Counted from the stretch's first letter, positions 34,205 through 43,932 are shown. The stretch is DNA of 64,000 nt from Chloroflexota bacterium (GCA_029782365.1 JAKOUW010000202.1:186001-250000), one strand, 5' to 3'. Notes: generated from the letters alone by a model not told the origin. Numbers and translations: made by a program.

Positions 34205-36865
34205 TCAGAACCTGAACTTCTGTAGAAAGCTCATGAATAGCCTGGACAGTCGAGTGGCAGCGCGACTGCGCAGGATGACCGTCAGGTAGAGTACAATGCC
34301 GAAATTAAAGAAACTTGCCCCGCGCAGGTCGGGCACCGCCCCGATGTTGACGCCTTTTGGCCACAACAATGCCAGCAGGGCGGCAAATTGTGGAATGAGC
34401 ACCTTGTCGTAACTGACGATCAGCACCGCCCCGATAATCACACCACTCACGCTGCCAACACCCCCCAGGATAACCATCGCCAGGGCCATCACCGAGATAT
34501 GAAATGCGGCTGCGCCAGGATCCATGTAACCCAGGATGCTGGCCTGCAGCGCGCCGGCTGCCCCGGCCAGCAGGCCGCTGAACACAAACGCCAGCTGGCG
34601 GTACCCGCCGGTATAGATGCCGCTGGCCTGCGCCGCCGTTTCATCGTCGGCCGAAGCCAACCAGGCCCGCCCGATGCGCGAGTTCGCCAGGCGCCGACTG
34701 AGGGCCGCCGCGACCGCCAGCGATAACAAAACCAGGTAATACTTGGCGCTCGGATCGCTAAGCGTGAGACCCAGCAAGCGCGGAGCGGGGATGGCGCCGA
34801 TGCCGCTGGCGCCGCCCGTCAGCGGCCGCGCGATAACGATGACTTTCTGGGCCAGCAGGCCGAAGGCCAGCGTGGCTGCTGCCAGCGAATTATTGTGCAG
34901 ACGGCGTGCCAGGCCGCCCTTGAGCAGCCCCACTGCCCCGCCCAGGGCAGCGCTGGCTGCCAGCAGAAAGCTGAAGTCAATTTTCGGCCAGGCGCCGGCC
35001 AGCCACGCCGCGGCATATCCACCCATGGCAAAACTCGCAGCGATCCCTAAGTCGAGCGCGCCTGCCAGTCCAAGGGGCAAATTCAATCCCAGGGCCAGGA
35101 TGGCGAAGATGCCGATCCCCGCCAGGATGACCTGCCCGCCCATCCCGCTGGCAGAGGCAACGAGCGGGTAGAGCAGCAGCGCCGCTCCTCCCGCCAGTTT
35201 CAACCAGGTTGCACCGCGGCCGACTGGCGCACTTTCTGCCTTCAATTTGGCTGCAGGATCGTCGGCCGGCAGAGCTGCCGGTCTGTCCGCCGGTTCGCTA
35301 AGGCCCGCGTCTTCTTCCACTTCCGCGCCGCCGCCCAACCCGCCCGGGTAAAGCGCCAGCAGGATGATCAAGATTGACAACAACAGCACAGGCGTCCAGG
35401 CGGCGTTGATGAAATAATCGCTGAAAGCCCCCAAAACACCTAACAGCAGGCCGCTGATCAACGCCCCGAGCGGGTTGCCGATGCCCCCCAGCAGGGCGGC
35501 GGCAAAGGCCACCAGGCCGCTCTGCGCGCCGGCGTCGCCAAACGGGCGGGCATAATACAACGCAAAAATAAATGCCGCTGCGCCGGCCAGCCCGCCGCCC
35601 AGGGCAAAAGCCAGGCGCATCGTTCTTTGCCCGTCGATGCCGATCACCTGCGCCAAGAGGGGATTCTCTGCGTAGGCTCGCAGCGCTTTCCCTCCCTTGC
35701 TGTGCTTCAGGTACTGGCTGACTCCAACGGCAAACGCCAAAGCGAGCATGATCACCAGCAGGTCGTTGAAGCGCAGGGCCAGCGGAACACGCCAGCCCAG
35801 GCGGCTGAAAATGTCAAAGTTTGGCAGGAGATCGGGAATGCGGTCGGTCGGCACTTCGGGCAGGCCAGGCACACTGCGGTGCTCACCTGGGATCCAACTG
35901 TGTTGAAAGGTGCGCCAGACCAGCGCGGCCTGAAATAAAATGAACGACAGCCCCAGGGTGGCGATCAAAGGTAAAGCAGAGGCCGAACGCAAGCCCCCAT
36001 TTGCCTGGCCAGGCTGGCGGAAAGGCCGATAAGCCAGGCGCTCGATGAGCACACTGAGCAGGGCACTGAAAGCCACAGCCGCCAGGCAAACCAACCCCAG
36101 GCTGGTCGCCAGCGGCAGGGCGCCCCAGGCTGGCTGGATGGCGAAACCGTTCACCAGGCTGGTGACTAACGCCGTTGTCAAGGCAAAGACATCGCCGTGA
36201 GCCAGGTTTAAAATACGCACGGTGCTGTAGATCAGCGTGATGCCGGTGGCTATCAACGCCAGCACCGCCCCGTTGGAGAGCCCGAGGATGAGCAGCTGGC
36301 CGAACAAGGCCAGGCAGTTGACGCCCACACCGCACAGGCCGGCCGGGCGCGCTGGCTGCTCCAAGGCCCCGCCAGCATTCGGCGTTCCAGGCAGGCGGTG
36401 GGCGGTCCAGCCAGCCTGCAGGGAGGCCGAGCAGGAAAGTCGCCCCTGCCAGTTGATGGTTATGTCACCCGAAGCCTGCCGGGTGCCGCTGAACACGCCC
36501 TGGATAGTCAGGTCGCTGCCCGGCCTGGCGCTGAAACGGTCGCCATCGATGCGCGGCTGGTCCGACACAGGGATTGAAAGGTGGTCAATCCGTGAACAAG
36601 GCAGGCCTGCCAGGCCGCGGTAGCTGTACCCCAGGCTGATGATGCGCCCGGCGGCCACTTGAAAGGTCACGGTGATGACCCGACCAGATTGAGTCTGGCC
36701 GCCGCCCTGCCAGCTGCCGTCCAGCGGCGTTGCCGGTTGGTTTGGGCTGGGGGTTGGGGTGGGCTTGGGAGCGCCTGGCTGCATACCGCAGCCTGCAGCC
36801 AGGCTGGCAATCAAAAGCCCAACACCGGCCAGGATCAGCAAAATGCGCAGGCGCTGGTAATTCAT
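34205..36865 (-). CDS. Lipoprotein-LivH-LivM triple fusion ABC permease
   Basis: This 886-residue protein joins three parts. Residues 1-26 are a lipoprotein signal with lipobox LAAGC (Cys26), followed by a Pro/Thr linker and a small extracytoplasmic beta-rich domain (about 45-170). Residues about 185-505 form a LivH-type permease ('LSNGAVLALIATGITLIYSTVRILNLAHGD', 'ALLGGIGNPLGALISGLLLGVL'). After a charged linker (about 505-550), residues about 555-870 form a LivM-type permease ('LALGLNLPLGLAGALDLG', 'ILGGVGSVSGVIIGAVLI'). In ordinary branched-chain amino-acid transporters LivH and LivM are separate and the binding protein is free. No LivG/LivF ATPase or LivK is seen in the window. It follows the HEAT/WD40 gene by 8 nt. 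Confidence 0.85.
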   Translation of the reverse strand: MNYQRLRILLILAGVGLLIASLAAGCGMQPGAPKPTPTPSPNQPATPLDGSWQGGGQTQSGRVITVTFQVAAGRIISLGYSYRGLAGLPCSRIDHLSIPVSDQPRIDGDRFSARPGSDLTIQGVFSGTRQASGDITINWQGRLSCSASLQAGWTAHRLPGTPNAGGALEQPARPAGLCGVGVNCLALFGQLLILGLSNGAVLALIATGITLIYSTVRILNLAHGDVFALTTALVTSLVNGFAIQPAWGALPLATSLGLVCLAAVAFSALLSVLIERLAYRPFRQPGQANGGLRSASALPLIATLGLSFILFQAALVWRTFQHSWIPGEHRSVPGLPEVPTDRIPDLLPNFDIFSRLGWRVPLALRFNDLLVIMLALAFAVGVSQYLKHSKGGKALRAYAENPLLAQVIGIDGQRTMRLAFALGGGLAGAAAFIFALYYARPFGDAGAQSGLVAFAAALLGGIGNPLGALISGLLLGVLGAFSDYFINAAWTPVLLLSILIILLALYPGGLGGGAEVEEDAGLSEPADRPAALPADDPAAKLKAESAPVGRGATWLKLAGGAALLLYPLVASASGMGGQVILAGIGIFAILALGLNLPLGLAGALDLGIAASFAMGGYAAAWLAGAWPKIDFSFLLAASAALGGAVGLLKGGLARRLHNNSLAAATLAFGLLAQKVIVIARPLTGGASGIGAIPAPRLLGLTLSDPSAKYYLVLLSLAVAAALSRRLANSRIGRAWLASADDETAAQASGIYTGGYRQLAFVFSGLLAGAAGALQASILGYMDPGAAAFHISVMALAMVILGGVGSVSGVIIGAVLIVSYDKVLIPQFAALLALLWPKGVNIGAVPDLRGASFFNFGIVLYLTVILRSRAATRLSRLFMSFLQKFRF

Positions 36866-36873
36866 CCTGCCTA

Positions 36874-39297
36874 TTATACAATTTCGATATCGAATTCGCC
36901 GCTCTTGATTTCTGGTGCAGCTTCAATTTCGATCTCATGGCGCAATCGATGCTGAAGAAGCAAAACGGCAACAGTCACCGCCTGCTGTCCGGCCGGGGTG
37001 AGCGCAGGTGGTCCAGCGACAACCGGGCGCTGCAGAGCCTGCAGGATAGCCAGTTGGTTGGGCGTGGCTTCGATCAGCGGCCTGCTGAACAATTCTGGCA
37101 GTTCCTGGATGCGCAGATCCCACAATGACAGGGTGTTCTCAGCATGGGCGACCGCCAGGAACGACTCATCCGGCGAGACATGCAGTGACTGTATGGGCTC
37201 ACCTGCGGCGCCCAACTGCCCGCTGGCGCGCCGGCCAGGCCAGCTCATGAACTGCAGCAGGCCATCCGAGCCGGCGCTGATTACCAGCGGGTATCGCCGC
37301 AGCGCGGCCAAGCCAACCACCCGGCCGTTATGGCGCAGCGGCTTCAGATCCTCAGGCTTGCTCAGGCTGGCTTTGCGCCGGGTGATCAGCACACTCTGTC
37401 CATTCAATTTACCCAGCAGAAGATCGTCGCTGCCCGGGACAAATGTCCCGCAGCTCACCATCTGGCGGGTATCGCGCTCAGGTGTGAGAGCCTGCAGCTC
37501 GGGCAGCGTGATGAGCAGAGCGCCGGAATGCAGCAGGGCTGCCAGCGGGCGCTGCGGATGGACGCAGGCAGCGCGCGGCCAGAAAGGAAACACCTTTCGC
37601 AGAACCTGGGTCGGCGCGCCGTCCATCTCGAAGAGCGTCACGAACTGGCTGCGGCCAGTCAATAGAAAACCGGCTGCGCTGACCGGTTCCAGGGCAGTGA
37701 CTGAGCCGGTTTCGTTATAGATGGCCTGGATTTCGCCCTCGCGGTAGGCATAGACCTTACAATGCTCCTTGTCGTTGTTGGTGCGCTCGGCAAACAGCAG
37801 GTCACCTCGGCGCGTGTAGGTCACTTCGCCGATTGAATGGCTGAAGCTGGCCGACCCAGCGCTTTTCAGCGTCAGGTGCGGCTGGCCAACCTGGAAATCC
37901 CACACCACCACCCGCCGCCGCGATGTGCCCAAGGCAATGTGCGGCTGGCCAGGGGCAAAGGCCAGGTCGTTCAGGCGGCCGTGCACCAGGCGCACACGGG
38001 CGCGCAGCACGGCTGGCGTCATGTTTACGCCGATATCCGCGCTGGCAGCCAGCGTTGCCTCGTCCGATAATGAGACGATCCGGCGAAAGACTGCCTGCTC
38101 CTCTTCGTCCGGCGGCTGCCAGCCCGCCGACTGAAGGGCGCGCAACGCGCGCAAAGCATAAGCCAGGGGCAGCTTGAGCGCCAGGCCCCACAGGCGCGAC
38201 CATTGGCGGTCGGACTGAAGAAGCTGCAGCATCAGTTCGATCTCTGTCGTACTCATCTGGCGCAGGCGGCTTGATTCATCGCCGCCCACCAGGATATTCA
38301 GGTAGCCCGGGCGTCCGGCCCGTCGTAAACGGCTGTTGATGCGCTCGCGCAGCGCTGGCTCAGCCGCATCGTAGATCGCGCGCAGCAGGCTGTGATCGAA
38401 ATCCAGGCTTTCATAGCGTTCCAACTGTTCGGTGATGAAGAAGAAGAGGGCGCGTTGAGGCAGATCAGCCGGCAGGTAACCGCCGGCCAGCACCGCCTGG
38501 CGCAGGGCAGGATCATCAAGCTGAATAGCGAGCTGGCAGACGGCTTCCTGCGACTGGCGCCTGGTCAGACCGGCGAGCGCCAGGCTGGCTTGTGGGCCAA
38601 CCTGCGGGTCTGGCAGGAGGTCAACCAACGCGCTGACGATCTCTGGACCATCCTGCTGCAGGGCGGCTGGGTTGGCGCAGTGCAGAGCGGTCAGAGCGCG
38701 CGTCTCGGGCGGCCGGCTGGCGATATATTTTCCCATCGCCAGCGCTTGATCGAGAGGGTGGGAATACGCCGCCGCCTCGGGTTTTCCGTGGCGCGCAGCC
38801 ACCCACCAGCCAGCCAGGGCATCGATCGTTGTCTGATCGGTCAGTTTTGCCAGGCAGGCCTGCGCGCGTTGGGCAAGCTGAGCGTCTCTGTCCAGACTGG
38901 CGTGCAGCAGGGCATCCAGTCCGGCGGGGGAGACTCCCTGAGCAATTTCCAGGCGCCCGGCCTGCAGTGCAGAGTAAACCAGCGCCTCGGGCGGGGCTGA
39001 AGCGACCCAGGCGCGCCGGGAGATCAACCGCGCCAGGTTCACAGAGCGAGTTTTCAACCAGGCGCGGCAGGCGGCGTCCACCTGGCGCTGGCTTTGAAAC
39101 AACTCAATAGCCTGCAAAATAAACGCCTGGCTTTGCTGGTCGGGCATACGATCCAAGCCCGAAGCGAGCGTTTCCAAGGCCAGAAGCGAGCCATCAGCAG
39201 CCAGCTCACGCAGGGCGCGCCTGCGCAGCCAACTGCCAATAAGCGGCAGGCGGCTGAACATCCAGGTTGACAGGCGTTTGACGGTTTTCTCATCCAT
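36874..39297 (-). CDS. HEAT-like/WD40-like repeat protein
   Basis: This 807-residue cytosolic protein has an N-terminal two-thirds (about 20-480) of degenerate helical repeats of the HEAT/armadillo kind ('LLDALLHASLDRDAQLAQRAQACLAKL', 'IVSALVDLLPDPQVGPQASLALAGL'). The last third (about 500-760) is a beta-propeller-like array ('FAPGQPHIALGTSRRRVVVWDFQ', 'HVSPDESFLAVAHAENTLSLWDLRI'). Both modules mediate protein-protein contacts. I place the start at ATG 39297 (MDEKTVKRL); the longer frame reads through the AT-rich intergenic region. It is the first gene of a seven-gene operon with permease, chaperone and radical-SAM genes. No enzymatic motif was seen. Confidence 0.75.
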   Translation of the reverse strand: MDEKTVKRLSTWMFSRLPLIGSWLRRRALRELAADGSLLALETLASGLDRMPDQQSQAFILQAIELFQSQRQVDAACRAWLKTRSVNLARLISRRAWVASAPPEALVYSALQAGRLEIAQGVSPAGLDALLHASLDRDAQLAQRAQACLAKLTDQTTIDALAGWWVAARHGKPEAAAYSHPLDQALAMGKYIASRPPETRALTALHCANPAALQQDGPEIVSALVDLLPDPQVGPQASLALAGLTRRQSQEAVCQLAIQLDDPALRQAVLAGGYLPADLPQRALFFFITEQLERYESLDFDHSLLRAIYDAAEPALRERINSRLRRAGRPGYLNILVGGDESSRLRQMSTTEIELMLQLLQSDRQWSRLWGLALKLPLAYALRALRALQSAGWQPPDEEEQAVFRRIVSLSDEATLAASADIGVNMTPAVLRARVRLVHGRLNDLAFAPGQPHIALGTSRRRVVVWDFQVGQPHLTLKSAGSASFSHSIGEVTYTRRGDLLFAERTNNDKEHCKVYAYREGEIQAIYNETGSVTALEPVSAAGFLLTGRSQFVTLFEMDGAPTQVLRKVFPFWPRAACVHPQRPLAALLHSGALLITLPELQALTPERDTRQMVSCGTFVPGSDDLLLGKLNGQSVLITRRKASLSKPEDLKPLRHNGRVVGLAALRRYPLVISAGSDGLLQFMSWPGRRASGQLGAAGEPIQSLHVSPDESFLAVAHAENTLSLWDLRIQELPELFSRPLIEATPNQLAILQALQRPVVAGPPALTPAGQQAVTVAVLLLQHRLRHEIEIEAAPEIKSGEFDIEIV

Positions 39298-39345
39298 AAA
39301 TATTTGTATCTCGGCAGGATTAATTTTCGATAATTTGGATAAATT

Positions 39346-39376
39346 TTGACACTTTTTTGCCTTTAATACGTTTAAT
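39346..39376 (+). promoter_or_regulatory. Possible promoter of the secreted-protein gene
   Basis: TTGACA (39346-39351) and TTTAAT (39371-39376) have a 19-bp spacer. A short inverted repeat TTAATC-N7-GATTAA (39372-39390) overlaps the -10. The region lies between divergent genes. Confidence 0.35.
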
Positions 39377-39423
39377 CTACAAGTGATTAATTCGACTTTT
39401 ATTTTATCGAAAAGGACAAGAAT

Positions 39424-40803
39424 ATGAATACATTGCATCTCTCACGAATAACAGGCTGGTTTCAATATGCACGGATTATATTCCACCTGAGCATTTTATC
39501 CGTTTTAATATTTACCCTGCTTTTCTCAACCAATAACACATTGGCCGCCGGAGGCCAACTGCCGGGGGCGCCTGGCGCCTCAGCAACCATCGACCAATGC
39601 CGCAACGGTACTTTTGCTTCCCCAGCCAACTGCGATGACAGCGGCGGTGGGAACAGCGGCTGGGTCAATGGCAATGCCAATGCCACCCAATCCCATTGGT
39701 CCGAAGGCCAATCTCTCCCCGAACGCATCAAAATTACCGGTTTGTCAGCCGGCTCTCACTCCCTTCGTTTCACGTACGACTATACCACCACCTCGGGCGG
39801 TGAACACGCCTTCGATTACCTGACCACCTACAACCGCAGCTACCCGGCAGATGTGTGCGGGTCATTTCTGTCGCCTTGCCCTTCTCCCAGCACGTTCCCC
39901 ATTCCGCCCGATCCGGTGCTGCCTACCTGTGATTCTCCCCAGCACTCGGCTGGCACAGGGGGTATTCCGGAGGTTCCTGGTGACTTCACAATTTACAACG
40001 GCACTATCACCGGCGCGGCTTATGTGCCGCCCCTGCATACCTGTCACGGCGTCAGCAAGGCAGTGACCATGGTCATCACCTTTACCAGTACTACGCTGAA
40101 CGTCGCCATCGCTTTTGGGGCGCATATCGCTGGCGAGTTCGATTGGGGCAACGGGCAGAGTGCCCATGCCATTAATGGCTCGCCCTATCACATTTATCTA
40201 AACAGCCTGGATGGTGCATCAACGGGCAGCCAGGATAACCAATTGATGGCCGCCGCGGTATACTCGACCGATATCGCCACGAGCGTCTCCGCCACCAACC
40301 TGACCGCCTACTCGCCGGTGCATGATACTGCCTCGATCAACGGCATGTTTGGCAGCAATGTATCTACTACCCCGCCGATTGCAGGCATGCTGAATTTCTA
40401 TCTGTGCGCCGACAATACGATCCCCTTCGGTCCACCAGATCCCAACGGCTGTGATCACTCCGACCTGAATGCTGTCTTACTGACCAGCACTCCGATCACC
40501 GTCAACGGTAATGGTTCATACGACTCACCTACCTATACGCCTTCTAAGAACGGTTATTACTGCTTCCGAGCCGAGTTTACCCCAGATATCAACTCACCCT
40601 ACCCATTTGCTCGTGAATCGAATGCCCTTACAACCGGCGGCGCCGCTGAATGTTTCCTGGTGCAGAATCCCAACGCGGTCCACCTGACCAGCTTGCGCGC
40701 CGTGGGCGATGCCCATCCCAATCCGCTCGTGCTGGCAGCTGCGGCTGCCCTGCTGTTAAGCCTGGGAGCTCTCGCTCTGCGCCTGCGTTCGATGAGCAGG
40801 TGA
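39424..40803 (+). CDS. Secreted surface protein with C-terminal membrane anchor
   Basis: This 459-residue protein has an N-terminal signal (hydrophobic stretch about 18-38, cleavage near 'TLAAGG') and a mature part rich in Ser/Thr/Asn/Gly with several Cys (C58, C69 and others). The C-terminus is a hydrophobic segment (about 431-452) followed by a basic tail (RLRSMSR), an arrangement typical of surface anchoring. The segment 'YTPSKNGYYCFRAEF' resembles Ig-like or collagen-binding-type repeat domains seen in surface proteins. AAAGGAC precedes ATG 39424. It is transcribed alone and followed by a strong terminator. The function is unknown; adhesion or envelope architecture is a guess. Confidence 0.7.
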   Translation: MNTLHLSRITGWFQYARIIFHLSILSVLIFTLLFSTNNTLAAGGQLPGAPGASATIDQCRNGTFASPANCDDSGGGNSGWVNGNANATQSHWSEGQSLPERIKITGLSAGSHSLRFTYDYTTTSGGEHAFDYLTTYNRSYPADVCGSFLSPCPSPSTFPIPPDPVLPTCDSPQHSAGTGGIPEVPGDFTIYNGTITGAAYVPPLHTCHGVSKAVTMVITFTSTTLNVAIAFGAHIAGEFDWGNGQSAHAINGSPYHIYLNSLDGASTGSQDNQLMAAAVYSTDIATSVSATNLTAYSPVHDTASINGMFGSNVSTTPPIAGMLNFYLCADNTIPFGPPDPNGCDHSDLNAVLLTSTPITVNGNGSYDSPTYTPSKNGYYCFRAEFTPDINSPYPFARESNALTTGGAAECFLVQNPNAVHLTSLRAVGDAHPNPLVLAAAAALLLSLGALALRLRSMSR

Positions 40804-40818
40804 CTCTGCGCGGTCTAA

Positions 40819-40854
40819 CAAAAACAGCCACCTCAATCCGGGCGGCTGTTTTTG
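40819..40854. terminator. Bidirectional intrinsic terminator
   Basis: An 11-bp stem (CAAAAACAGCC at 40819-40829 with GGCTGTTTTTG at 40844-40854) has A- and T-runs in its arms. It lies between the secreted-protein gene and the convergent phosphofructokinase gene. Confidence 0.85.
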
Positions 40855-40867
40855 TTTGCCTAAAAAA

Positions 40868-42070
40868 TCACTCGCCGGTCATGATGAACAGCGGCATCAT
40901 CTCAAATTTCTCGTAGCGCGGGCGCAGGCGTTCAATGTTGTAATAGCGGTTGATATCGACCACTTTCTTTGTGCTGGTTACGACTTCGATTGGCAGGTTG
41001 TCGTAGCGACCGTTCTTCAGCACAACCACGCGGCCGTGAATTTTTTCCAGGATCAAATCCAGAGCCAGGTTGCCGTACGCCATCGGCACGATCGAATCGA
41101 TGGCATCGGGATCGCCGCCGCGCACCATGTAACCGAGTTTCTGGTTGATGATGTTGATCGTTTTGCCGTTGTTGTAATTGGGAGTCAGATCTTTGATGCG
41201 CGCCGAAACCAGATCGCCTATACCGCCCAGCTTGGCATGGCCATAGGCGTCGGTGGTCATATCTTGGAACACCATGTCGCCGCCCTGGAACATGGCGCCC
41301 TCAGAGATCAGGACGATCGAGTAGCGCGATGGGTTGCGGTTGCGATCGTACACCAGCAGTTCGGTGAGCTGATCGATGCTGAATTTATGCTCTGGAATGA
41401 CACAGCGGTTGGCTGCCCCGGCCATGGTGGGCAGCATTGCGGTGAAGCCGGCATAACGCCCGAAGACTTCCATCACCAGGATGCGCTCGTGTGAGCCGGC
41501 GCTGGTGCGCAGGCGGTTTGTCATCTCAATCGTGCGTGTCACGCAGGTGCTGAAGCCGATACAGTAATCGGTGCCGGGTACATCGTTGTCCATCGTCTTG
41601 GGAATGGCAATCACTTTGACGCCTTCCTGGTAAAGACGAACGCCATAACTGAGGGTGTCATCGCCGCCAATGGGAATCAAGTAATCCACACCCAGGTAGT
41701 CCAGGTTTTTCAGGATTTCAGAAGTCAGATCATTGGCGGAATCCTTATACGTCTCACGCAAATGCATCGGAACTTCTTCTTTTTTGACCTTGCTGGGGCG
41801 GGTGCGGGAAGTGTGCAGGAAAGTGCCGCCTGTGCGGCCAGCGCGGTTGACCACTTCTTCGGTCAGCACCTGATAGTTTTCGGAATTGTCCGCTTCAGGG
41901 TCGCGGATCAATTCCATAATACCCGCCCAACCGCGGCGCAGGCCGATCACCTGGTAGCCCTCGCGCAGGGCGCGGATGGTAACAGCGCGGATGGCCGGGT
42001 TCAGGCCTGGGACATCGCCGCCGCCGGTTAAAATGGCGATAACGCCTTTGGTTTTCTTGATGACTGTCAT
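40868..42070 (-). CDS. pfkA: 6-phosphofructokinase, probably pyrophosphate-dependent
   Basis: This 400-residue PfkA-superfamily enzyme phosphorylates fructose-6-phosphate in glycolysis. It has 'LTGGGDVPGLNPAIRAV', 'GGDDTLSYG' (D138), 'PKTMDNDVPGTDYCIGF' (K158, catalytic D161) and 'VMEVFGRYAGFTA'. In ATP-dependent enzymes the positions of D138 and K158 are Gly (E. coli Gly104 and Gly124). Asp plus Lys is the signature of pyrophosphate-dependent PFK, which works reversibly. I therefore infer PPi as phosphoryl donor. GAGGTCAAGTT precedes ATG 42070. It lies 47 nt downstream of the mutase gene and may be cotranscribed with it. Confidence 0.88.
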   Translation of the reverse strand: MTVIKKTKGVIAILTGGGDVPGLNPAIRAVTIRALREGYQVIGLRRGWAGIMELIRDPEADNSENYQVLTEEVVNRAGRTGGTFLHTSRTRPSKVKKEEVPMHLRETYKDSANDLTSEILKNLDYLGVDYLIPIGGDDTLSYGVRLYQEGVKVIAIPKTMDNDVPGTDYCIGFSTCVTRTIEMTNRLRTSAGSHERILVMEVFGRYAGFTAMLPTMAGAANRCVIPEHKFSIDQLTELLVYDRNRNPSRYSIVLISEGAMFQGGDMVFQDMTTDAYGHAKLGGIGDLVSARIKDLTPNYNNGKTINIINQKLGYMVRGGDPDAIDSIVPMAYGNLALDLILEKIHGRVVVLKNGRYDNLPIEVVTSTKKVVDINRYYNIERLRPRYEKFEMMPLFIMTGE

Positions 42071-42117
42071 AACTTGACCTCGTATAAAAAAAATTATGGC
42101 TCACAGGGCCGCTGGGT

Positions 42118-43797
42118 TCAGACCCAGGTCGGCTCTTCGTAAATCCCGAACACATCTTTCATTATACCGACAATTTCGCCAAGTGTAGCATACGAGCGCA
42201 CCGCGGCGAGCAAGTAGGGCATGGTATTTTCCGTGCCCTGGCAGGCAATGCGCAGGCGGTCGAGAGCCTGGCCTACAGCCCCAGCATCGCGCGTTTGGCG
42301 CAGGTTGGCTAGGCGCTGCGCCTGGCGCTGGTAACCCTGGGGATCCATCTCAAGGATGGGAATGCCGGCCCGAGAATCATCCTGGTAAGCATTGACCCCC
42401 ACAATGTGCCGCTGGTGGGTATCGATCTCGCGCTGGTAGCGGTAGGCCGCCTCGGAAATTTCGGTCTGAAAGAAACCTTTATCAATCGCCGGCAGCACCC
42501 CGCCCAATTCATCGATGCGCCGGAAGTACTCGTAGGCTGCGGCTTCAATATGATTGGTCTGTGCTTCCACAAAAAATGAGCCTGCCAGTGGATCGACCGT
42601 GTTTGCCGCGCCGGATTCTTCAGCGATCACCTGTTGGGTGCGCAGAGCGATGGTCACGGCGTGCTCCGAGGGCAGCGCAAGAGCTTCGTCCATGCTGTTG
42701 GTGTGCAGCGATTGTGTGCCGCCCAACACCGCTGCCAGAGCCTGAATAGCAACACGCACAATATTGTTTTCCGGCTGCTGGGCAGTCAGCGAGACGCCGG
42801 CGGTCTGTGTGTGAAAGCGCAGCAGCCAGGAACGCGCCTGCCTGGCGCCAAACGTGTGGCGCATCTCGCGCGCCCAAATGCGCCGGGCCGCGCGGTATTT
42901 GGCGATCTCTTCGAAGAAATCGTTGTGCGCGTTAAAGAAGAACGACAAGCGCGGCGCGAAGGTATCAATATCCATACCGCGCCTCAGTGACCAGCGCACA
43001 TATTCCATGCCATCCGCCAGGGTAAACGCCAGTTCCTGGGCAGCAGTCGATCCGGCTTCGCGAATGTGATAGCCAGAGATGCTGACGGTATTCCACTGCG
43101 GAACACTCCTGGCGCCGTGTTCGATGGTATCGATCACCAGGCGCATGGAAGGTTCGGGCGGGAAGATATATTCTTTTTGGGCGATATACTCTTTCAGAAT
43201 ATCGTTCTGCAAGGTGCCGCGCAGTTGGTCGGGGCGCACACCCTGTTTTTCGGCGGCGACAATGTACATCGCCCAGATCACCGCGGCCGGGGAGTTGATA
43301 GTCATGCTGGTGGACACTGTTTCCAGCGGGATATCGCGCAGCAGGATTTCCATATCTTGCAGAGAAGACACCGCCACGCCGCACTTGCCAAACTCGCCAA
43401 TGGCTTCGGGAGCATCGGTGTCATAACCCATCAGCGTGGGCAGGTCAAAGGCGACCGACAGGCCGGTCTGCCCCTGCTCGAGCAGGTAATGAAAGCGGCT
43501 GTTGGTTTCTTCTGCTGAACCAAAGCCTGCGAACATGCGCATTGTCCACAGTTTGCCACGGTGCAGCGTAGGATGCACACCGCGCGTGAAAGGATACTCT
43601 CCGGGCATGTTCAAGTCGCGCAGGTAATCCATGCCCGCCACATCCAATGGCGTGTACAGGCGGTCGACCTGCTCGGAAGAGGTGGTCATGAATTTATCCT
43701 GGCGCTCCGGCAGGCCCGCCAGGGTGCGCTGCAAGCTGGTTTCTTCCCATCGTTCCAAGGCCTGTCTCAGACGCTCAAGTTCTTGAGGATCGTACAT
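42118..43797 (-). CDS. Methylmalonyl-CoA mutase family large (catalytic) subunit
   Basis: This 559-residue acyl-CoA mutase catalytic domain has '[32 protein letters not shown]', '[20 protein letters not shown]', '[16 protein letters not shown]', '[13 protein letters not shown]' and '[20 protein letters not shown]'. The length equals the catalytic part alone, so the cobalamin-binding domain must be a separate protein, as in archaeal-type enzymes; it is not in this window. The usual reaction interconverts methylmalonyl-CoA and succinyl-CoA, but the Phe in 'MFAGFG' (Tyr in classical enzymes) leaves other acyl-CoA substrates open. I chose ATG 43797 (MYDPQELER) with AGGAGA upstream. Confidence 0.88.
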   Translation of the reverse strand: MYDPQELERLRQALERWEETSLQRTLAGLPERQDKFMTTSSEQVDRLYTPLDVAGMDYLRDLNMPGEYPFTRGVHPTLHRGKLWTMRMFAGFGSAEETNSRFHYLLEQGQTGLSVAFDLPTLMGYDTDAPEAIGEFGKCGVAVSSLQDMEILLRDIPLETVSTSMTINSPAAVIWAMYIVAAEKQGVRPDQLRGTLQNDILKEYIAQKEYIFPPEPSMRLVIDTIEHGARSVPQWNTVSISGYHIREAGSTAAQELAFTLADGMEYVRWSLRRGMDIDTFAPRLSFFFNAHNDFFEEIAKYRAARRIWAREMRHTFGARQARSWLLRFHTQTAGVSLTAQQPENNIVRVAIQALAAVLGGTQSLHTNSMDEALALPSEHAVTIALRTQQVIAEESGAANTVDPLAGSFFVEAQTNHIEAAAYEYFRRIDELGGVLPAIDKGFFQTEISEAAYRYQREIDTHQRHIVGVNAYQDDSRAGIPILEMDPQGYQRQAQRLANLRQTRDAGAVGQALDRLRIACQGTENTMPYLLAAVRSYATLGEIVGIMKDVFGIYEEPTWV

Positions 43798-43891
43798 TGA
43801 ATGGCAATCTCCTGTTGGCATAATAAAAAACGCTCGCCGCTGTGGGTGTTAGCCTGGCATTTCACCAACAAAAAATTATAGCATGAAACAT

Positions 43892-43920
43892 TTGACGAAG
43901 CAGAGTCGTAGTGGTAGAAT
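43892..43920 (+). promoter_or_regulatory. Promoter of tRNA-Glu
   Basis: TTGACG (43892-43897), a 17-bp spacer and TAGAAT (43915-43920) place transcription start around 43927, just before the mature tRNA at 43933. Confidence 0.75.
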
Positions 43921-43932
43921 GCTTCCGCTATT

